From NCBI GenBank assembly GCA_036346355.1, contig CM070569.1, positions 62,210,561 to 62,274,560 on the forward strand: a stretch of 64,000 nucleotides of DNA, read 5' to 3'. Shown piece by piece: positions 20,872 through 32,269 of this stretch. The notes beneath the pieces are model-generated. The model did not search any database. It was not told where the DNA came from and was given only the letters and a program-made list of their open reading frames with translations. This stretch comes from Rhipidocladum racemiflorum (Eukaryota > Streptophyta > Magnoliopsida > Poales > Poaceae). Positions within the stretch are counted from its first letter, which is position 1. The number at the start of each line of letters is the position of its first letter. A program made the translations under genes and the position numbers.

Positions 20872-21831
20872 ACCGGGACAGAGGAGCCGGCCGACGACGA
20901 ACCGCACATCTCGGTCCATGCGATCACCGGCATCCGCACCAGCGAGACGATGCAAGTGTCCATCCAACTCGGCGGCGCCTCCCTCCTCGCCCTCCTCGAC
21001 TCCGGCTCCACCCACAACTTCGTGTCCGAGGAGGCGGCCGCCCGTTCCTCGCTGCAGCTCCGTCCCGGCGGGAGGCTGCAGGTGACGGTGGCGAACGGCG
21101 ACCACGTTCCGTGTCCGGGCGTGTACCGCGGCACGATGTTCACCATCAACGGCGAGACGTTCGCCGCGGACTTCTTCGCCCTGCCCCTCGCCGGCTACGA
21201 CGTGGTGTTGGGAACGCAGTGGCTCGCATCGCTGGGGCCCATTCTCTGGGACTTCGGCGCCCTCACCATGTCTTTTTGGCGCAACGACCACCAGGTATGC
21301 TGGCACGGCAAGGCGGGGCCGCCGAGCCCGGCGATTCGGACGTGCACCGCCACCGATCTCCTGCCGGCCCTCCTCAACGCATTCGCTATGGTATTCAGCG
21401 AGCCCAAGGGCATGCCGCCTCCGCGCTCCTGCGACCACGGCATCACGCTTCTTCCAGGGTCGAGCCCGGTGGCGGTCCGCCACTACCGCTACCCCGCCGC
21501 GCACAAGGACGAGCTGGAACGTCAGTGCGCCGCGATGCTGGACCAAGGCATCATTCGCAGGAGCTCCTCGGCATTCTCCTCCCCCGTGCTGCTCGTGCGG
21601 AAGGCTGATGGCACTTGGCGCTTCTGCGTCCACTATCGCGCCCTGAACGCGATCACGGTCAAGGACGCCTACCCGATCCCGGTGGTTGACGAGCTACTAG
21701 ACGAGCTCCACGGCGCCCGTTTCTTCACCAAACTGGATCTCCGCTCCGGCTACCATCAAGTCTGGATGCGGCCCGAGGACATCCCCAAGACCGCGTTCCG
21801 CACACACGACGGCCTCTACGAATTCCTGGTA
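20872..21831 (+). pseudogene. Gypsy protease and RT N-terminal half
   Basis: Protease motif LLDSGSTHNFV near 21000 and the typical GYDVVLGTQWL. The reverse transcriptase begins with VRKADGTWRFCVHYRALN, where most relatives have CVDYRALN, so D-to-H is a likely inactivating or at least unusual change. It continues to TKLDLRSGYHQ and breaks at YEFLV near 21830, where one base is missing relative to the family motif LVMPFGL. Confidence 0.85.
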
Positions 21832-23580
21832 TGCCATTCGGATTGTGCAACGCCCCAGCGACGTTCCAGGCACTCATGAACGACCTTCTGCGGCCGTTCC
21901 TCCGGCGGTTCGTCCTCGTCTTCTTCGACGACATCCTCATCTACAGTACCACGTGGACCGACCACCTACGCCACGTGCGCGCCGTCCTCACCGTTCTACA
22001 CCAGCATCGCCTTTTCGTCAAGCGATCCAAGTGCGAGTTCGGCGCCGACTCCATCTCCTACCTCGGCCACATCATCTCCGCATCCGCCGTCGCCATGGAT
22101 CCGGCCAAGGTGCAGGCCGTCACGGACTGGCCGGTTCCCCGGTCCACACGGGCGATGCGCGGCTTCCTCGGCCTTGCAGGATACTATCGCAAGTTCGTCA
22201 AGGAGTTCGGCTCGATCGCCGCACCCCTCACCACCCTTCTCCGCAAGGAGGGTTTCTCCTGGTCCACGGAGGCCGAAGCAGCATTCCAGGCACTCAAGAC
22301 CGCCGTCACGACAGCGCCCGTACTCGCGCTGCCCGACTTCACCCAACCCTTCGTCGTAGAGTGCGATGCCTCGACACACGGGTTCGGCGCCGTTCTCTTG
22401 CAAGGCCAGCACCCGGTGGCATTCTTCAGCCGGCCGGTCGCGCCACGACACAGCTCCTTGGCGGCATACGAGCGCGAGCTCATTGGCCTCGTACTCGCCA
22501 TTCGCCACTGGAGGCCGTACCTATGGGGTCGCCGATTCTTGGTAAGAACTGATCATTTCAGTCTCAAATATTTGCTCGACCAGCGCCTGGCCACCATCCC
22601 ACAGCACCATTGGGTGGGCAAGCTTCTCGGCTTCGACCATGATCGAAATGAGGCCGGCGCCACCAACACTGTGGCCGACGCCTTGTCCCGGCGTGACACC
22701 GAGGAGGCAGCCATCCTCGCCATCTCCGGGCCACGCTTCGACTTCTTCGACCGGCTACGCAACGCCAACTCCACCGACCCGGCCTTGGTCGCGCTCAGGG
22801 AGGCAATCGCAGCGGGCCAGCGCGCCGCGCCGTGGTCCATCATCGACGGCCTCGTAGCATTCGATGGCCGCCTCTACGTCCCTCCGGCATCACCTCTCCT
22901 GCATGAGCTGATCAGCGCCGTCCATGAGGATGGCCACGAGGGCGTCCAACGCACTCTTCACCGCTTACGTCGCGACATCCATGCGCCCCAGCTCCGGTGC
23001 GCTGTCCAGGACTTCGTTCGAGCCTGCGCCACTTATCAGCAGTACAAATCAGAGCACTTGCACCCGGCGGGACTGCTGCTGCCCCTTCCAGTACCATCGG
23101 CGGTCTGGGCGGACATCGGGCTTGATTTCATCGAGGCGCTCCCTCGAGTCGGTGGCAAGTCCGTCATCCTCACGGTGGTGGACCGATTCAGCAAGTACTG
23201 TCATTTCATCCCCCTCGCACACCCATACACAGCGGAGTCGGTGGCCCAGGTGTTCTTCGCTGAGATCGTGCGTCTCCATGGTGTGCCCCAGTCCATGGTC
23301 TCCGACCGGGACCCCGTCTTCACGTCCATCTTCTGGCAGGAGCTTATGCGACTCACGGGCGCCAAACTTCACATGACGACCGCGTTTCATCCCCAGTCGG
23401 ATGGCCAGACGGAGGCAACAAACAAGGTGATAGTCATGTATCTCCGTTGCCTGACAGGTGATCGCCCTCGTCAATGGGTGCGCTGGCTCCCGTGGGCAGA
23501 GTACATCTACAACACGGCGTTCCAGACCGCCCTGCGCGACACGCCGTTCCGGATTGTCTCTGATGCCGCCACCCGCCGTC
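21831..23580 (+). pseudogene. Gypsy RT C-terminal half, RNase H and integrase
   Basis: Opens MPFGLCNAPATFQ, carries the catalytic VFFDDILIYS (FFDD in place of YxDD, common in this lineage), and RNase H with VECDASTHGFGAVLLQ and AYERELIGL. The RNase H-integrase junction appears shortened around NEAGATNTVADALSRR. The integrase finger reads H-x3-H..CATYQQYK, with tyrosine replacing the second cysteine. The core contains D (GLDFIE), D (VSDRDPVF) and E (DGQTEATNK). The frame is lost near 23575 and continues in the next entry. Enzymes for copying and integrating the element; not functional here. Confidence 0.88.
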
Positions 23581-24244
23581 CATCCGCTCCTATGAGCCCG
23601 GCGACACACGGGTCGCGGCGGTCGCCAAGAACATGGAGGAGCGGGATGAGTTCCTCGCCGACGTCCGCTACCGCCTGGAGCAGGGCCAGGCCGTGTACAA
23701 ACGCCATTACGACAAGAACCATCGGGCGCTTCGCTTTGCAGTAGGCGACTGGGTATGGCTACGCCTCAGGCAGCGTGCCGCGGCATCACTCCAGACTCCG
23801 ACCTCCGGGAAGCTCAAGCCACACTTCTACGGGCCGTACCGCATCGCCGCCGTCGTCAACAAGGTCGCCTACCGCCTCGAGCTGCCGCCCCGAGCGCGTC
23901 TCCACGACGTCTTCCACGTGGGCCTCCTGAAGCGGTTCGTGGGGGAACCACCAGCAGCTCCCCCGGCGCTACCTACGATCCACCATGGCGCTGCCGTTCC
24001 CGAGCCGGACCGTGTCACCCGTTCGCGCTTGGCCCGTGGCGTTCACCAGCTCCTCGTCCATTGGAAAGGAGCGTCGTCAACATCTGCTACATGGGAGGAC
24101 GCGGAGAGCTTCATGGATCGCTATCCAGCTTTCCAGCTCGAGGACGAGCTGCTCGTCGAGGGGGAGAGAGATGTCATGTGGGGCCGACATTACCGGCGCC
24201 GACACCGCGCCCAGGAGCAGGAAACGCCGTCGCCAAGTAGCTAA
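23581..24244 (+). pseudogene. Gypsy integrase C-terminus with chromodomain
   Basis: After the frameshift the frame resumes with RYRLEQGQAVYKRHYDKNHR and the GPYRI/LPPRARLHDVFHVGLLK integrase tail. It ends in a chromodomain-like block (LLVHWKGASSTSATWEDAES, YPAFQLEDEL). Chromodomains steer integration to particular chromatin. The stop at 24242-24244 lies about 70 bp inside the 3' LTR, so the last residues are LTR-encoded. The polypurine tract gagggggagagaga at 24158-24171 overlaps coding sequence. Confidence 0.85.
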
Positions 24245-24674
24245 GCATGAGTTTAGGAGATTAGGCATGCAATCGGCATGCAAGGCAAGAATAAAGGAGA
24301 TTAGGCATGCAATCAGCATGCAAGGCAAGCTAGAATAAAGGAGATTAGGCATGCAATCAGCATGCAAGGCAAGCTAGAATCAAGGAGTTGTTTCCTGTTT
24401 TAGTAAGCTAGAATCAAGGAGTTGTTTCCTGTTTTAGTAAGCTAGAATCAAGGAGTTGTTTCCTGTTTTAGTTGGCTACGTGCCTATATAAGGGATGTAA
24501 TCAGCACTCTTGAGAATTAAGAAAGAATTATCACCCTCCAACCTCCTCCTTCACCTCTCAATCTCATCTCCTTCACCATCGGGCAGTCGGGCAAAATCCC
24601 CGACGCCTCTACCAGCCGCGACTACGAGCTACGTAGTCGAGGCTCCGCTGTCTTGGGCACCGACGCCCTTGACA
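24172..24674 (+). repeat. 3' LTR of the Gypsy element
   Basis: 503 bp. It carries three copies of the 44-bp unit and three of the 33-bp unit, against four and two in the 5' LTR. Followed by taacc. Confidence 0.92.
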
Positions 24675-24679
24675 TAACC

Positions 24680-25734
24680 CCAGTAAAGTCTAAGTCTATG
24701 CAACTGACCTTCTCAAACAAATGCTCAAAACATCAAACGGCATAAACCAAGATATCACCTATGTTGCTTGATAAATAATGAAAAACACATATCATGGACT
24801 TTTGACATGCTTCATTTGGAACAATAAATTTGGCAAAAAAACCTACTGAAATTCCATGACACGGTTTAAACTGCTCCTGAAAAATATCACGATGAAAAGA
24901 ACTTTTGTGCTGTCAATGAAGTATAAATTGCAGTAGATCTCTCATATCGAGCTAAGACAACAAGACAACATTGTAGTATTCACTCAAAAACAAAACTCAT
25001 TCTTGCACTTTAATACTTCATCTCAAGCTGAATTGGAGCAAAACCTTCACTAATAAAGCAACTAGCATTAGGTTGTCCTCAAATTCCAAATTAATGTTGA
25101 CAAAACCTCCATAATGGTCAATGTATCCAAACAGTGGATAAACATCAAAGTAATTGTGATAAAACATCAAATTCAAATTAACGGTGATGAAATACCAAAT
25201 TCAATTGTCTTCTCAACTGACATTATTTTTTTTCAAAGTAGACATTGAAACTTCGAAGAAACCGGCGATAAAACGTCGAATGAAGTGCCAAAAATCCGTC
25301 AATGATAAATCAACGATGAAACGTTGAATAAATTTCTATTGATAAATTCCGCCTGAATTGCAATGAAATCCGTCAATAATAGACTGAAAGTCTTAATTTG
25401 CAATAATGAAATCCGCATAAAACCCTGAAAGCATTGAAATATGAATATGGGTCCGTAGGAAAATCGCTTAATTAAGGAGCTGAGAAGACCGAGTCCAAAA
25501 ACAGCCAGGAGCCGATGCAAGTCAAGACTCCAAACGGGATTAAATCCCATTGTTGGATGCAGATGGAGTCCGGCGCTCTTGGCAAATTGGATTAGGATGT
25601 CTTATGATGACCGCTTCCTCGAACGCTTATGATGACCAGTTGACCACTTCCTTGAACGCTTGCTTGTTCTGGTAAGGCTAAGGGTACATGCTCCAACCCA
25701 AAATGACATGAAGAACATCCAGTCATGAACTTCT
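24680..25734. other. No gene supported
   Basis: A/T-rich sequence to about 25550, with many short imperfect repeats of the type aaatccgtcaatgataaa and catcaaattcaaatt. If the LTR at 19586 belongs to a larger minus-strand element, this may be its interior. Sequence becomes GC-richer toward the CHX fragment. Confidence 0.35.
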
Positions 25735-28516
25735 TTGAATCCCAATTGCGCGCTACTTGTGGAAAACCTCACGGTCGTCCGGCCCGCCGAAGAAGAGCAT
25801 CGCGACAGAGAAAGCGACGGTCTTGGGCCTCTTGGCGGAGACCAGCGCGTGGCCGCTGTGACGGACCGCCTTTTTAGGGGTAGTGCGAAAACTCACAACA
25901 GTTACCCAGGAAGACTAACTGTTGGAAAACAAGAGTAAAATTACCTGGCAAAAGCCAATTCCACACTTTTATTCAATATAGTTGGTCTAACGACCAGATT
26001 TTTACAAAGGAAGCGTTCAAGCTTCTAGATACATTACTAAAAGAGAGAAAACCACAGGCAGGGCCTGAGCGAAGACAAAGACCTAGAACCAGACTAAATC
26101 GCCATCTACAATCTCCTGGTAGGCTCCGGCATCTTCGAACTCTGAAAATGGCGGGGGTTGCAAGGGTGAGTACGGAGTACTCAACAAGTCGTACGGAACA
26201 ATTGAATACTATATGTAGGGGTAATCACGGGATGGCAGTAGGGTTAAGTATCTGGATACAGTTTTATTTTCCAATTCATTTTACATTTGAAGCACAGACT
26301 ATAAATAATAAAGGTTTCACAAATTCAATCCACACTTAACCACATTTATCCAAATTCCAAACAATAACTTGAGCTTAGTTACGGGTATCAACCCCGATTC
26401 CAACTTAACTTCATTAACCGGAAGTACGGCGTAATCGATTACCATTTAGATTAACTATGCAGAGCGGCTCAGCTTTACCCACAAGATATCTATAACCTTT
26501 ATGCCAATCGCGAGTTTCATGCAACTTAAATGCATGTGGCCCAGTTTTAGATGATCATAGCACTTCGTTTAATCATTCCCGTCTTTTAGTTGTTAACCGA
26601 TAGAGACCGCTACCTTGGACTCAGGGTCCCCATTAGCGTCTACCGTTGTGAGAACCAAGAATGTCACTCCGGACCATTCCCGTTCCACCCCTCCGGTCCA
26701 CTTCCCTGCCGGGAAGGCCCGGTCCCTATTCTTTCCAAAGAATAGTCCCACCAACAGTCCAATTATTATCTCGGGAATGACTAACTTACTGAGCTACGTC
26801 GGATACGGGTCCTCTGACCAGTCCGACCTGTGGTTGAGCGGGAAGTAAGTTATTTACTTTGCTCAAGGGGGTCATTAACCTTACACTTTTGCCACAGACT
26901 AAGCCTTCCATCCACAAATCCAACCCGGTACTCACAGTACCGGCCACCAGACCAACCAAGGCATTAATCACCAGCCGAGGATCGGAATCTCATCCACTCC
27001 GGGATTAATCCGATACTATCCCCCTGACTGTAGCACTTTTATAATCATCCGAATCGGAGATTCGGCAGCATTTTCTTTAAATCCATGTTTTGAACTAACC
27101 TAGCAGTATACTCTATCCTATTCATGGCAATAAGCAATTAACTAGGGTTCCAAAGGACTAACAGGGTTCAAATATTTTCAAGGAGGTTCCACGAGCAAAT
27201 TCGGTATTATCTAAATATCATGTCATTCTAAAATACTGGATTTCATTAATTCAACATACAGTAAAATAATGCGATATAAAATAATTATTACTATAACATG
27301 GCATGATTGGATCAATATGATCAAGGGTGTACGGCTTGCCTTGCGCGGCAGCTGGATCGGATGAATCGTTGAGGAAGTAGTCGTACTGCGCTCTCCGTGC
27401 AGTCCGACGTGCGCTCAGGAATCGCTCCGACTCGAGGGATCGCTCACGGCTCATTGGCGTCTCAACGGTCGAATCTAATGCGAAAAGGCAACCAGCATAA
27501 GTAAACGACAAAACAATGACCGGAAAGAAAACAGAAACTGAAACGGAAACCGGGAACCGAGTCGGAAGGGAACGGAGGGCAAAACTGGGATTTGAGGATT
27601 TTCTGAATTTCGGATTTGGGAACGGACAGTATTTCTGGACTCAGGGGATCGAAACGGTTCGGGAAATGTATTTGGTGGAGCTCTGGGCTTTTCCGGGATT
27701 TTTCTGGATTTTCCGGCTATTTTTGGAATTTAAAACGAATTTCGGAATTTAATAATTAAATTAAAAAAATCCGAAAATCGTTTTCTTATCTTGGCCGCTT
27801 TGGGTGAGCTCTTGGGCCACGCCCAAAGCTGGCCTTGTGGTGAGGCTGGGCGGCTTGCCTAGCGCTGAGGAGAGGCTGGCCACACAGCGAGGCGAGGGAG
27901 GCGATGGCGAGGCCCGCTCGTCGATGGGGCAGGGGAGGGTTAGAACACAGGGCGGCGGCGGCGAGGCTTAGCGGCGGCCTGTGTGGCCGAGCCGGAGGCG
28001 AAGGCGAGGAAGGGAGAGGGCTCACCACGAGAGCGAGGAGCGGGCGAGTTGGGAACGGAGGGGTTGGAAGCGGCTTTATAGCCGGTGCAGCAGGCAATGG
28101 CCGGACGGGGCGGCTGGCGCGAGCGGCGCGAAGCCGGCGGCGGCGATCGGGCACACGCGCGCGGAGGAGGCGAGGGCGGCGACAGCGGCGACGGCCAAGG
28201 CACGCGCAAGAAGCCGGAGGCGGCGGCGACGACGCCGGGGCTGGGCTTGGCCGGCGACGGCCGAACGGAGCAGGCCGGCGAGATGGGCCGCACGGGCCGA
28301 ACGGGAGCAGGCCGCAAGGCCCAAAAGAGAACGGGATTCGGCCCAACAAGGTAAGAATTTCAAATTCGGTTTCAAATTTCCAAAAACCAAATCAAACGCA
28401 AATTCGAACAAAAAGCAACCAAATTCATTTTGAATTTTGGATTGTTTCAGCCGCCGAGGCCACAGTCGACGAGGATGGCCACGGAGCAGGGGCCTCGCGG
28501 GGCCTACGCTGACCCG
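25735..28516 (-). pseudogene. CHX-type cation/H+ antiporter fragment, split by an insertion
   Basis: On the minus strand, 28510-28456 reads GPCSVAILVDCGLGG, and 25857-25745 reads GHALVSAKRPKTVAFSVAMLFFGGPDDREV before a stop. The two motifs PCSVAILVDRGLGG and LFFGGPDDRE occur in this order in the cytosolic C-terminal domain of plant CHX cation/H+ exchangers, which move K+ and protons across endomembranes or the plasma membrane. Between them sits a 2.58-kb insertion flanked by ccgcc (25866-25870 and 28451-28455). A frame slip lies just after the insertion site, the conserved D-R-G is D-C-G, and neither end continues into the rest of the protein. It is a short dead fragment, possibly a captured piece. 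Confidence 0.6.
25871..28450 (-). mobile_element. 2.58-kb insertion, probable solo LTR of a Gypsy-type element
   Basis: The segment is bounded by a perfect 5-bp duplication of the host CHX sequence (ccgcc). Composition resembles a long grass Gypsy LTR read on the minus strand: a GC-rich promoter-proximal third (27800-28360, with repeated GGGCC motifs), an A/T-rich middle, a GAGTACTCCGTACTCACCC-type block near 26180, and an A/T-rich tail. No gag or pol is present and no internal direct repeat was seen, so it is not two LTRs. The ends, CTGAAACAATCC and CCCCTAAAAA on the minus strand, are not a standard TG..CA, which leaves the class uncertain. Confidence 0.5.
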
Positions 28517-29545
28517 AGCGGCTGGAAGGGGCCATCTTGAATATCTATATGCTTGACGTCAACTAGATTCATCGTGAGCAGACGGCGCTGAGGCGAGCGC
28601 CACCGAGAGACGTCGAGGCTGACGAGGAACGGCGGGCCGGCCGGAGCTGCGGAGGGCGACTGGCAGACGGAAGACGACGTTGACGGAAGGCGTGCACCAA
28701 AGAGCGCGCTGGCTAAGGCGTGCGGACGTGCGGTCGCGGCCGACGCGGGCGACCGGAGTCGCGGGCCAGTGGGAGTCAGCGCCTGTGCGGAGGCCTATGG
28801 CCGAAACGTGCAGGAGGCGCGAAGGCCGGCTGAGGTGGCGAGCGAAAACCGAAGCCGTGCAGTGTCGCCCCGGGAGTCGCTCCTCCCAAGCTAGCAGATT
28901 GATCGTTAAGGCCCTTTGCAGCAAGCCTGCCAAAAAATACAGAAGTATCAGCATTTGATAGTTTGATAATTTCATCATTCTTATCCCAAATAGCAAGGGG
29001 GGGGGGGGGGGGGGGGTTCAAGGTAACATTCGGGCACTGAGCATGCCCTCATAGCATACAAATTTTAGGAGTCGGAGGAAAGACGGGTAAGGTCTGGTAA
29101 ATAAAAGTCCGTCCAGAATATTAGTGCCTAACTAGTAAATACCATGGCATTTCCAACTGTAATATACAAGTGCTGTGGATTTCAGAAGAACAGATAGATA
29201 CTAGATATTACGTTGTCTGCATGCGTTTGGCATTGTGGACAAGCTTACACAACTGGGCAAGAAAATAGATGGATAGGTAATTAACAAGGGTCAACGGTAC
29301 CTCAATCTCCATGCTAGAAAGTGCGATTGAGATCTCCCCATGCTAGTGTAGTATGGAATCACAGTTGAACCAGAAGCAACAGAATCAGCATCCTGGCTAG
29401 CCAGTCCTGGAGAACAAGTGAGAGGTAACGTGTGTATTTCAGTGTTTGGGCGTCGTGAAGATTTTGACCATGGTTTACATTGAGACAGAGCTTTGGAATA
29501 GCAAGCTGCCATCGTATATTTTTCTACCAGTTACCCGTATTACTA
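28517..29545. other. GC-rich remnant, poly-G tract and unassigned sequence
   Basis: 28560-28900 is GC-rich with open frames on both strands but no recognised domain; it may be degraded coding sequence linked to the CHX fragment. From 28900 the composition becomes A/T-rich and no gene is seen. Confidence 0.35.
28997..29016. repeat. Homopolymer of 20 G
   Basis: An uninterrupted run of 20 G on the plus strand. Such tracts form G-quadruplexes and are unstable in replication and sequencing, so the exact length should be treated as uncertain. Confidence 0.95.
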
Positions 29546-29723
29546 TGTTGGAATAGTCCCACATTGGTTATGAGAAAGGTTTGAGCATGGTTTATAAGGG
29601 TGAGGGAGCACTCCCTCATTGAGCTAGTTTTTAGGGAGGAGATGGCCCAAGAGTCCTTGGTCCGCTGTTCGGGTTGGGCCTGACCTAGATCTAGACGTGC
29701 TAGGTGTGGCGGTCCGGCTAACA
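29546..29723 (+). mobile_element. Short solo LTR with an snRNA-like promoter motif
   Basis: The 178-bp segment starts TGTTGGAATAGTCCCACATT and ends CCGGCTAACA, with a TATA-like tttataagg at about 29590. It resembles the short LTRs of plant TRIM-type elements. Flanking bases (ttacta before, gtactg after) share TACT but do not give a clean 5-bp duplication. No partner LTR was found in the window, so it is treated as solo. Confidence 0.55.
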
Positions 29724-30960
29724 GTACTGAACGCGGTAAAAGAGAGCTCTAATTCTACTTGTCTGGCTGACACAGAGATGCATATACGTGTGTATGTTGC
29801 CAACTGATCAGGTGAATGCAGAATGCTCACAACTACTGTACAAGTCAAGTCAGCCGTTGAACAAATTGCTACGTGGAGCGCATTAGGAAATTTTCTGACC
29901 ATTTCATTAGCTAGAGTAGAGGCTAGATGGCGTCACTGGGAAGCCAGATGCATGCTGGGCTCGCGTCGTTGCCGCCCCCTCGAAGCAACCGCGGTGAGTC
30001 GTTCCTTTCCGGGCGCTTTCGTGCGGCGACGGCGACGTCTTGGACGCTTGCCTCGTCCAGTCATCCATTTCAGGAAATTCTTGATCGTTTTTTTTTTCAT
30101 TTCTTTAGTCGCCTGTTTCCGTCTCGAAGCAGTGTTCTAACTAGCCATCTGTACCAAGCACACTTGTTAAAATATAGCTGGAACCGGTGGAATATGAATA
30201 ATATGACATGAGCAAACTAAACATACGTACCTGTTAGGTTCGTCGGTACGTATCAGAAGCTCTAGATGGTACTTAGGGTGTTGGGTCGGCTGTGGCTGGG
30301 GCAAACCAAATGATCATCTATCCTTCATTACGCATGTTTTTTTTAACCGAAGGAAGGAGCACTACGCATGGTTTTCATTCTTTTTCCAAATAAATAAGTA
30401 TCTGTCAACTATCTCGATCATATATGAGAGGTCCATGTGAGTCTGAATTATTCCCAAGATTTCAATTATGATGGCTCCGTTCTTGATAATAATAATAATA
30501 ATAATAACTCAGATGGCTGCGGCACATTTGATGGGGACAGAGGCGCCTACGATTATTTCACACGTAGCAACGATTAACAGTGAAAGCTGCAGGAAGAAAA
30601 CTTGAGCTTTTGCTAGATGAAAGCTACTCCTACTAATAGTAGGACTACTACTACTTGTGGGCACAAATCAGCAGGAGCCTCTCTTCTTCGTCGAAAGGCA
30701 TTCATGGGCATGGCCCATCAAGGGATGGCGGTCGGGAAGCATCCTGCGAAACTTCGCGCTTTTTGTTCTGTGCGGCTGTGCCTGCCATGATCTGGAATTA
30801 ACTAGACTAGTTTTCAGTTTTACCTAATTTTCATGGCCTACTTTTGTTTTTGTCTGATTCCTGTATGCTGTCGACTAGTCTAGTTACAGGAACAGGACGA
30901 GATATAAGACAGTACAAGATCAGGATACGAGCTATAAGGACGTGTACAATACGAGCTATA
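29724..30960. other. No gene supported; trinucleotide microsatellite
   Basis: Contains an (aat)n microsatellite at about 30486-30507. A GC-rich island at 29925-30060 with overlapping open frames (about 95-105 codons) could be a first exon, but no downstream exon or domain was recognised. At 30930-30972 a 24-bp unit (acgagctataaggacgtgta core) is duplicated in tandem. Confidence 0.4.
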
Positions 30961-30961
30961 A

Positions 30962-31236
30962 GGACGTGTACAATCTATAAGGGTATGCCACATCAGATTT
31001 TGGATAATGTGGAGAGAGAGGGAAGAGAGAGAAATATATTGTCTACTATTTAACAGACGGTTTTATAGATAGTTTTATAATGTGTATACCATTGTACAGA
31101 CAGTCTAGTAATCATATAAGAGATTATTACAAACAGTTATATAGACAATCTATTGTATAAGTTGTCTTTAGTACTTTCTGTAGATGATATAGAGGTATAT
31201 TATAGACAGCTACCATCTATACCACTGTACATGCCC
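30962..31236. mobile_element. MITE-like element with GGGCATGTACA ends
   Basis: The right end in reverse complement reads gggcatgtacagtggtatag; the left end ggacgtgtacaatctataag matches it imperfectly. The interior is A/T-rich with repeated tatagac/gtctata motifs that can pair. The ends resemble a common grass MITE group, possibly Mutator-like. No clean target duplication was found. Confidence 0.45.
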
Positions 31237-31249
31237 CGTACAATATATT

Positions 31250-32110
31250 CCTTCTTTTTCTTCTTCCGAATCAGGAGCTTTACACATTGATTAGAAGCGG
31301 GGTTACATGAATCAAGCCGTAGGCAATTACAAAGAAAATCGGGTGCTTGAAGCCACAAGCACCGATCACTTCATACTTTGCGCAAAGATGATCCGCTTTT
31401 CATTGGCTGTTCTTGGCACGAAGGAAATAGAGAAGACATGAAAATCCCTGCTCAGCTCCTGAACTTGGGCGAGAATTGGCATGATCTCCGCACGATGACT
31501 GTGCCACGTCTTCCAAAGATTTACCAAAGCCAACGAATCAGTTTCGACGGCAATCTTCCCAAACTGACCGGCGGCAGCTAGCTTGACTCCATCACGAAGA
31601 GCCAGTGCTTCAGCAATAGCATTGAGGGCGTGAGGGAGATGCCTGTACCAGATTGTTTGGGCTCTGGAAATCACCACCGCTGTCCCGGACGACGACACCT
31701 GCGGCGCCGGCCTCAGTCTCTGCGCAGAATGCGCCATCGACGTTTAACTTCAGCAGCACATCAGTCGTCGTCGTCGTCGTCGTTATCATCATCATCATGT
31801 GGCTACCACCTTTCCGTCATGCGCACGCCTTGCCCCTCCTGTTGCTCACAGCTCACTAGCCATCAAGAGATCGCAGGTGGTATCCTTGCACCATCTTACA
31901 GCAGGTATAGTATGCAATGGCGCTTCCCCATGGCGGCGTTTGTTTCGTGCCGTCCATAGCGACCACATGCCACAATGGATGGCCGCAGCAGCAGCGAGCC
32001 ATCAATCGAATCTGCCGCCCAAGTGCTCGGATGTAAATCTGGGCGTTCAACAACAGCCAACCCCCTCATGGCTGTCCAAAAGGATTTCGCATAGGAGCAG
32101 TGGATCAGAA
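31250..32110 (-). pseudogene. LINE-derived zinc-finger tail and RNase H-like domain
   Basis: Reading the minus strand from 32110, the LINE C-terminal motif appears first (YAKSFWTAMRG..LHPSTWAADSID), then degenerate sequence with a stop. An RNase H-like domain follows: KLNVDGAFCAETEAGAAGVV (first catalytic Asp, 31750-31690), then after a frame change AEALALRDG (Glu), VETDSLALV (Asp) and FVPRTAN. This order is that of plant L1-type elements and the host RVT_3 RNase H-like proteins derived from them. At least one frameshift separates the first Asp from the rest, and stops lie upstream, so it is dead. A run of ATC/GTC repeats (31763-31798) sits at the domain start. Confidence 0.7.
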
Positions 32111-32269
32111 TACGTACGCATCAGAGTTTCATCTCGAGCTCCACGTACCTCACGGAAGCCGATCCTCATTTGCCACCCCGATTTGCTACGCAAACAACTG
32201 TTATCACCATCATCTCCTTCACCAAACTACACCCATCGACCATCGTTACCTTCTCCGTACGTAGCTACA

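Larger units (their letters stand above)
20058..24674 (+). mobile_element. Chromodomain Gypsy retrotransposon, 4.6 kb, defective
   Basis: LTRs at 20058-20570 and 24172-24674 (TGTCATGTGG..CTTGACA) and a perfect target duplication taacc (20053-20057, 24675-24679). Pol order is protease-RT-RNase H-integrase (Ty3/Gypsy order) with a C-terminal chromodomain, placing it among chromoviruses (Reina/Tekay-like by motif memory). A tggtatca primer-site core follows the 5' LTR at 20574. Gag is almost entirely deleted and pol has at least two frameshifts. By eye the LTRs differ by about three substitutions plus tandem-repeat copy number, so insertion was recent. GC content is far above the surrounding sequence. 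Confidence 0.93.

Noticed and set aside
20776..21633. 285-codon minus-strand frame
   Set aside because: Antisense shadow of the GC-rich Gypsy protease/RT coding region.
27786..28433. Several long GC-rich frames on both strands
   Set aside because: Pro/Ala/Arg-rich low complexity in the GC-rich part of a probable solo LTR; no family signature.
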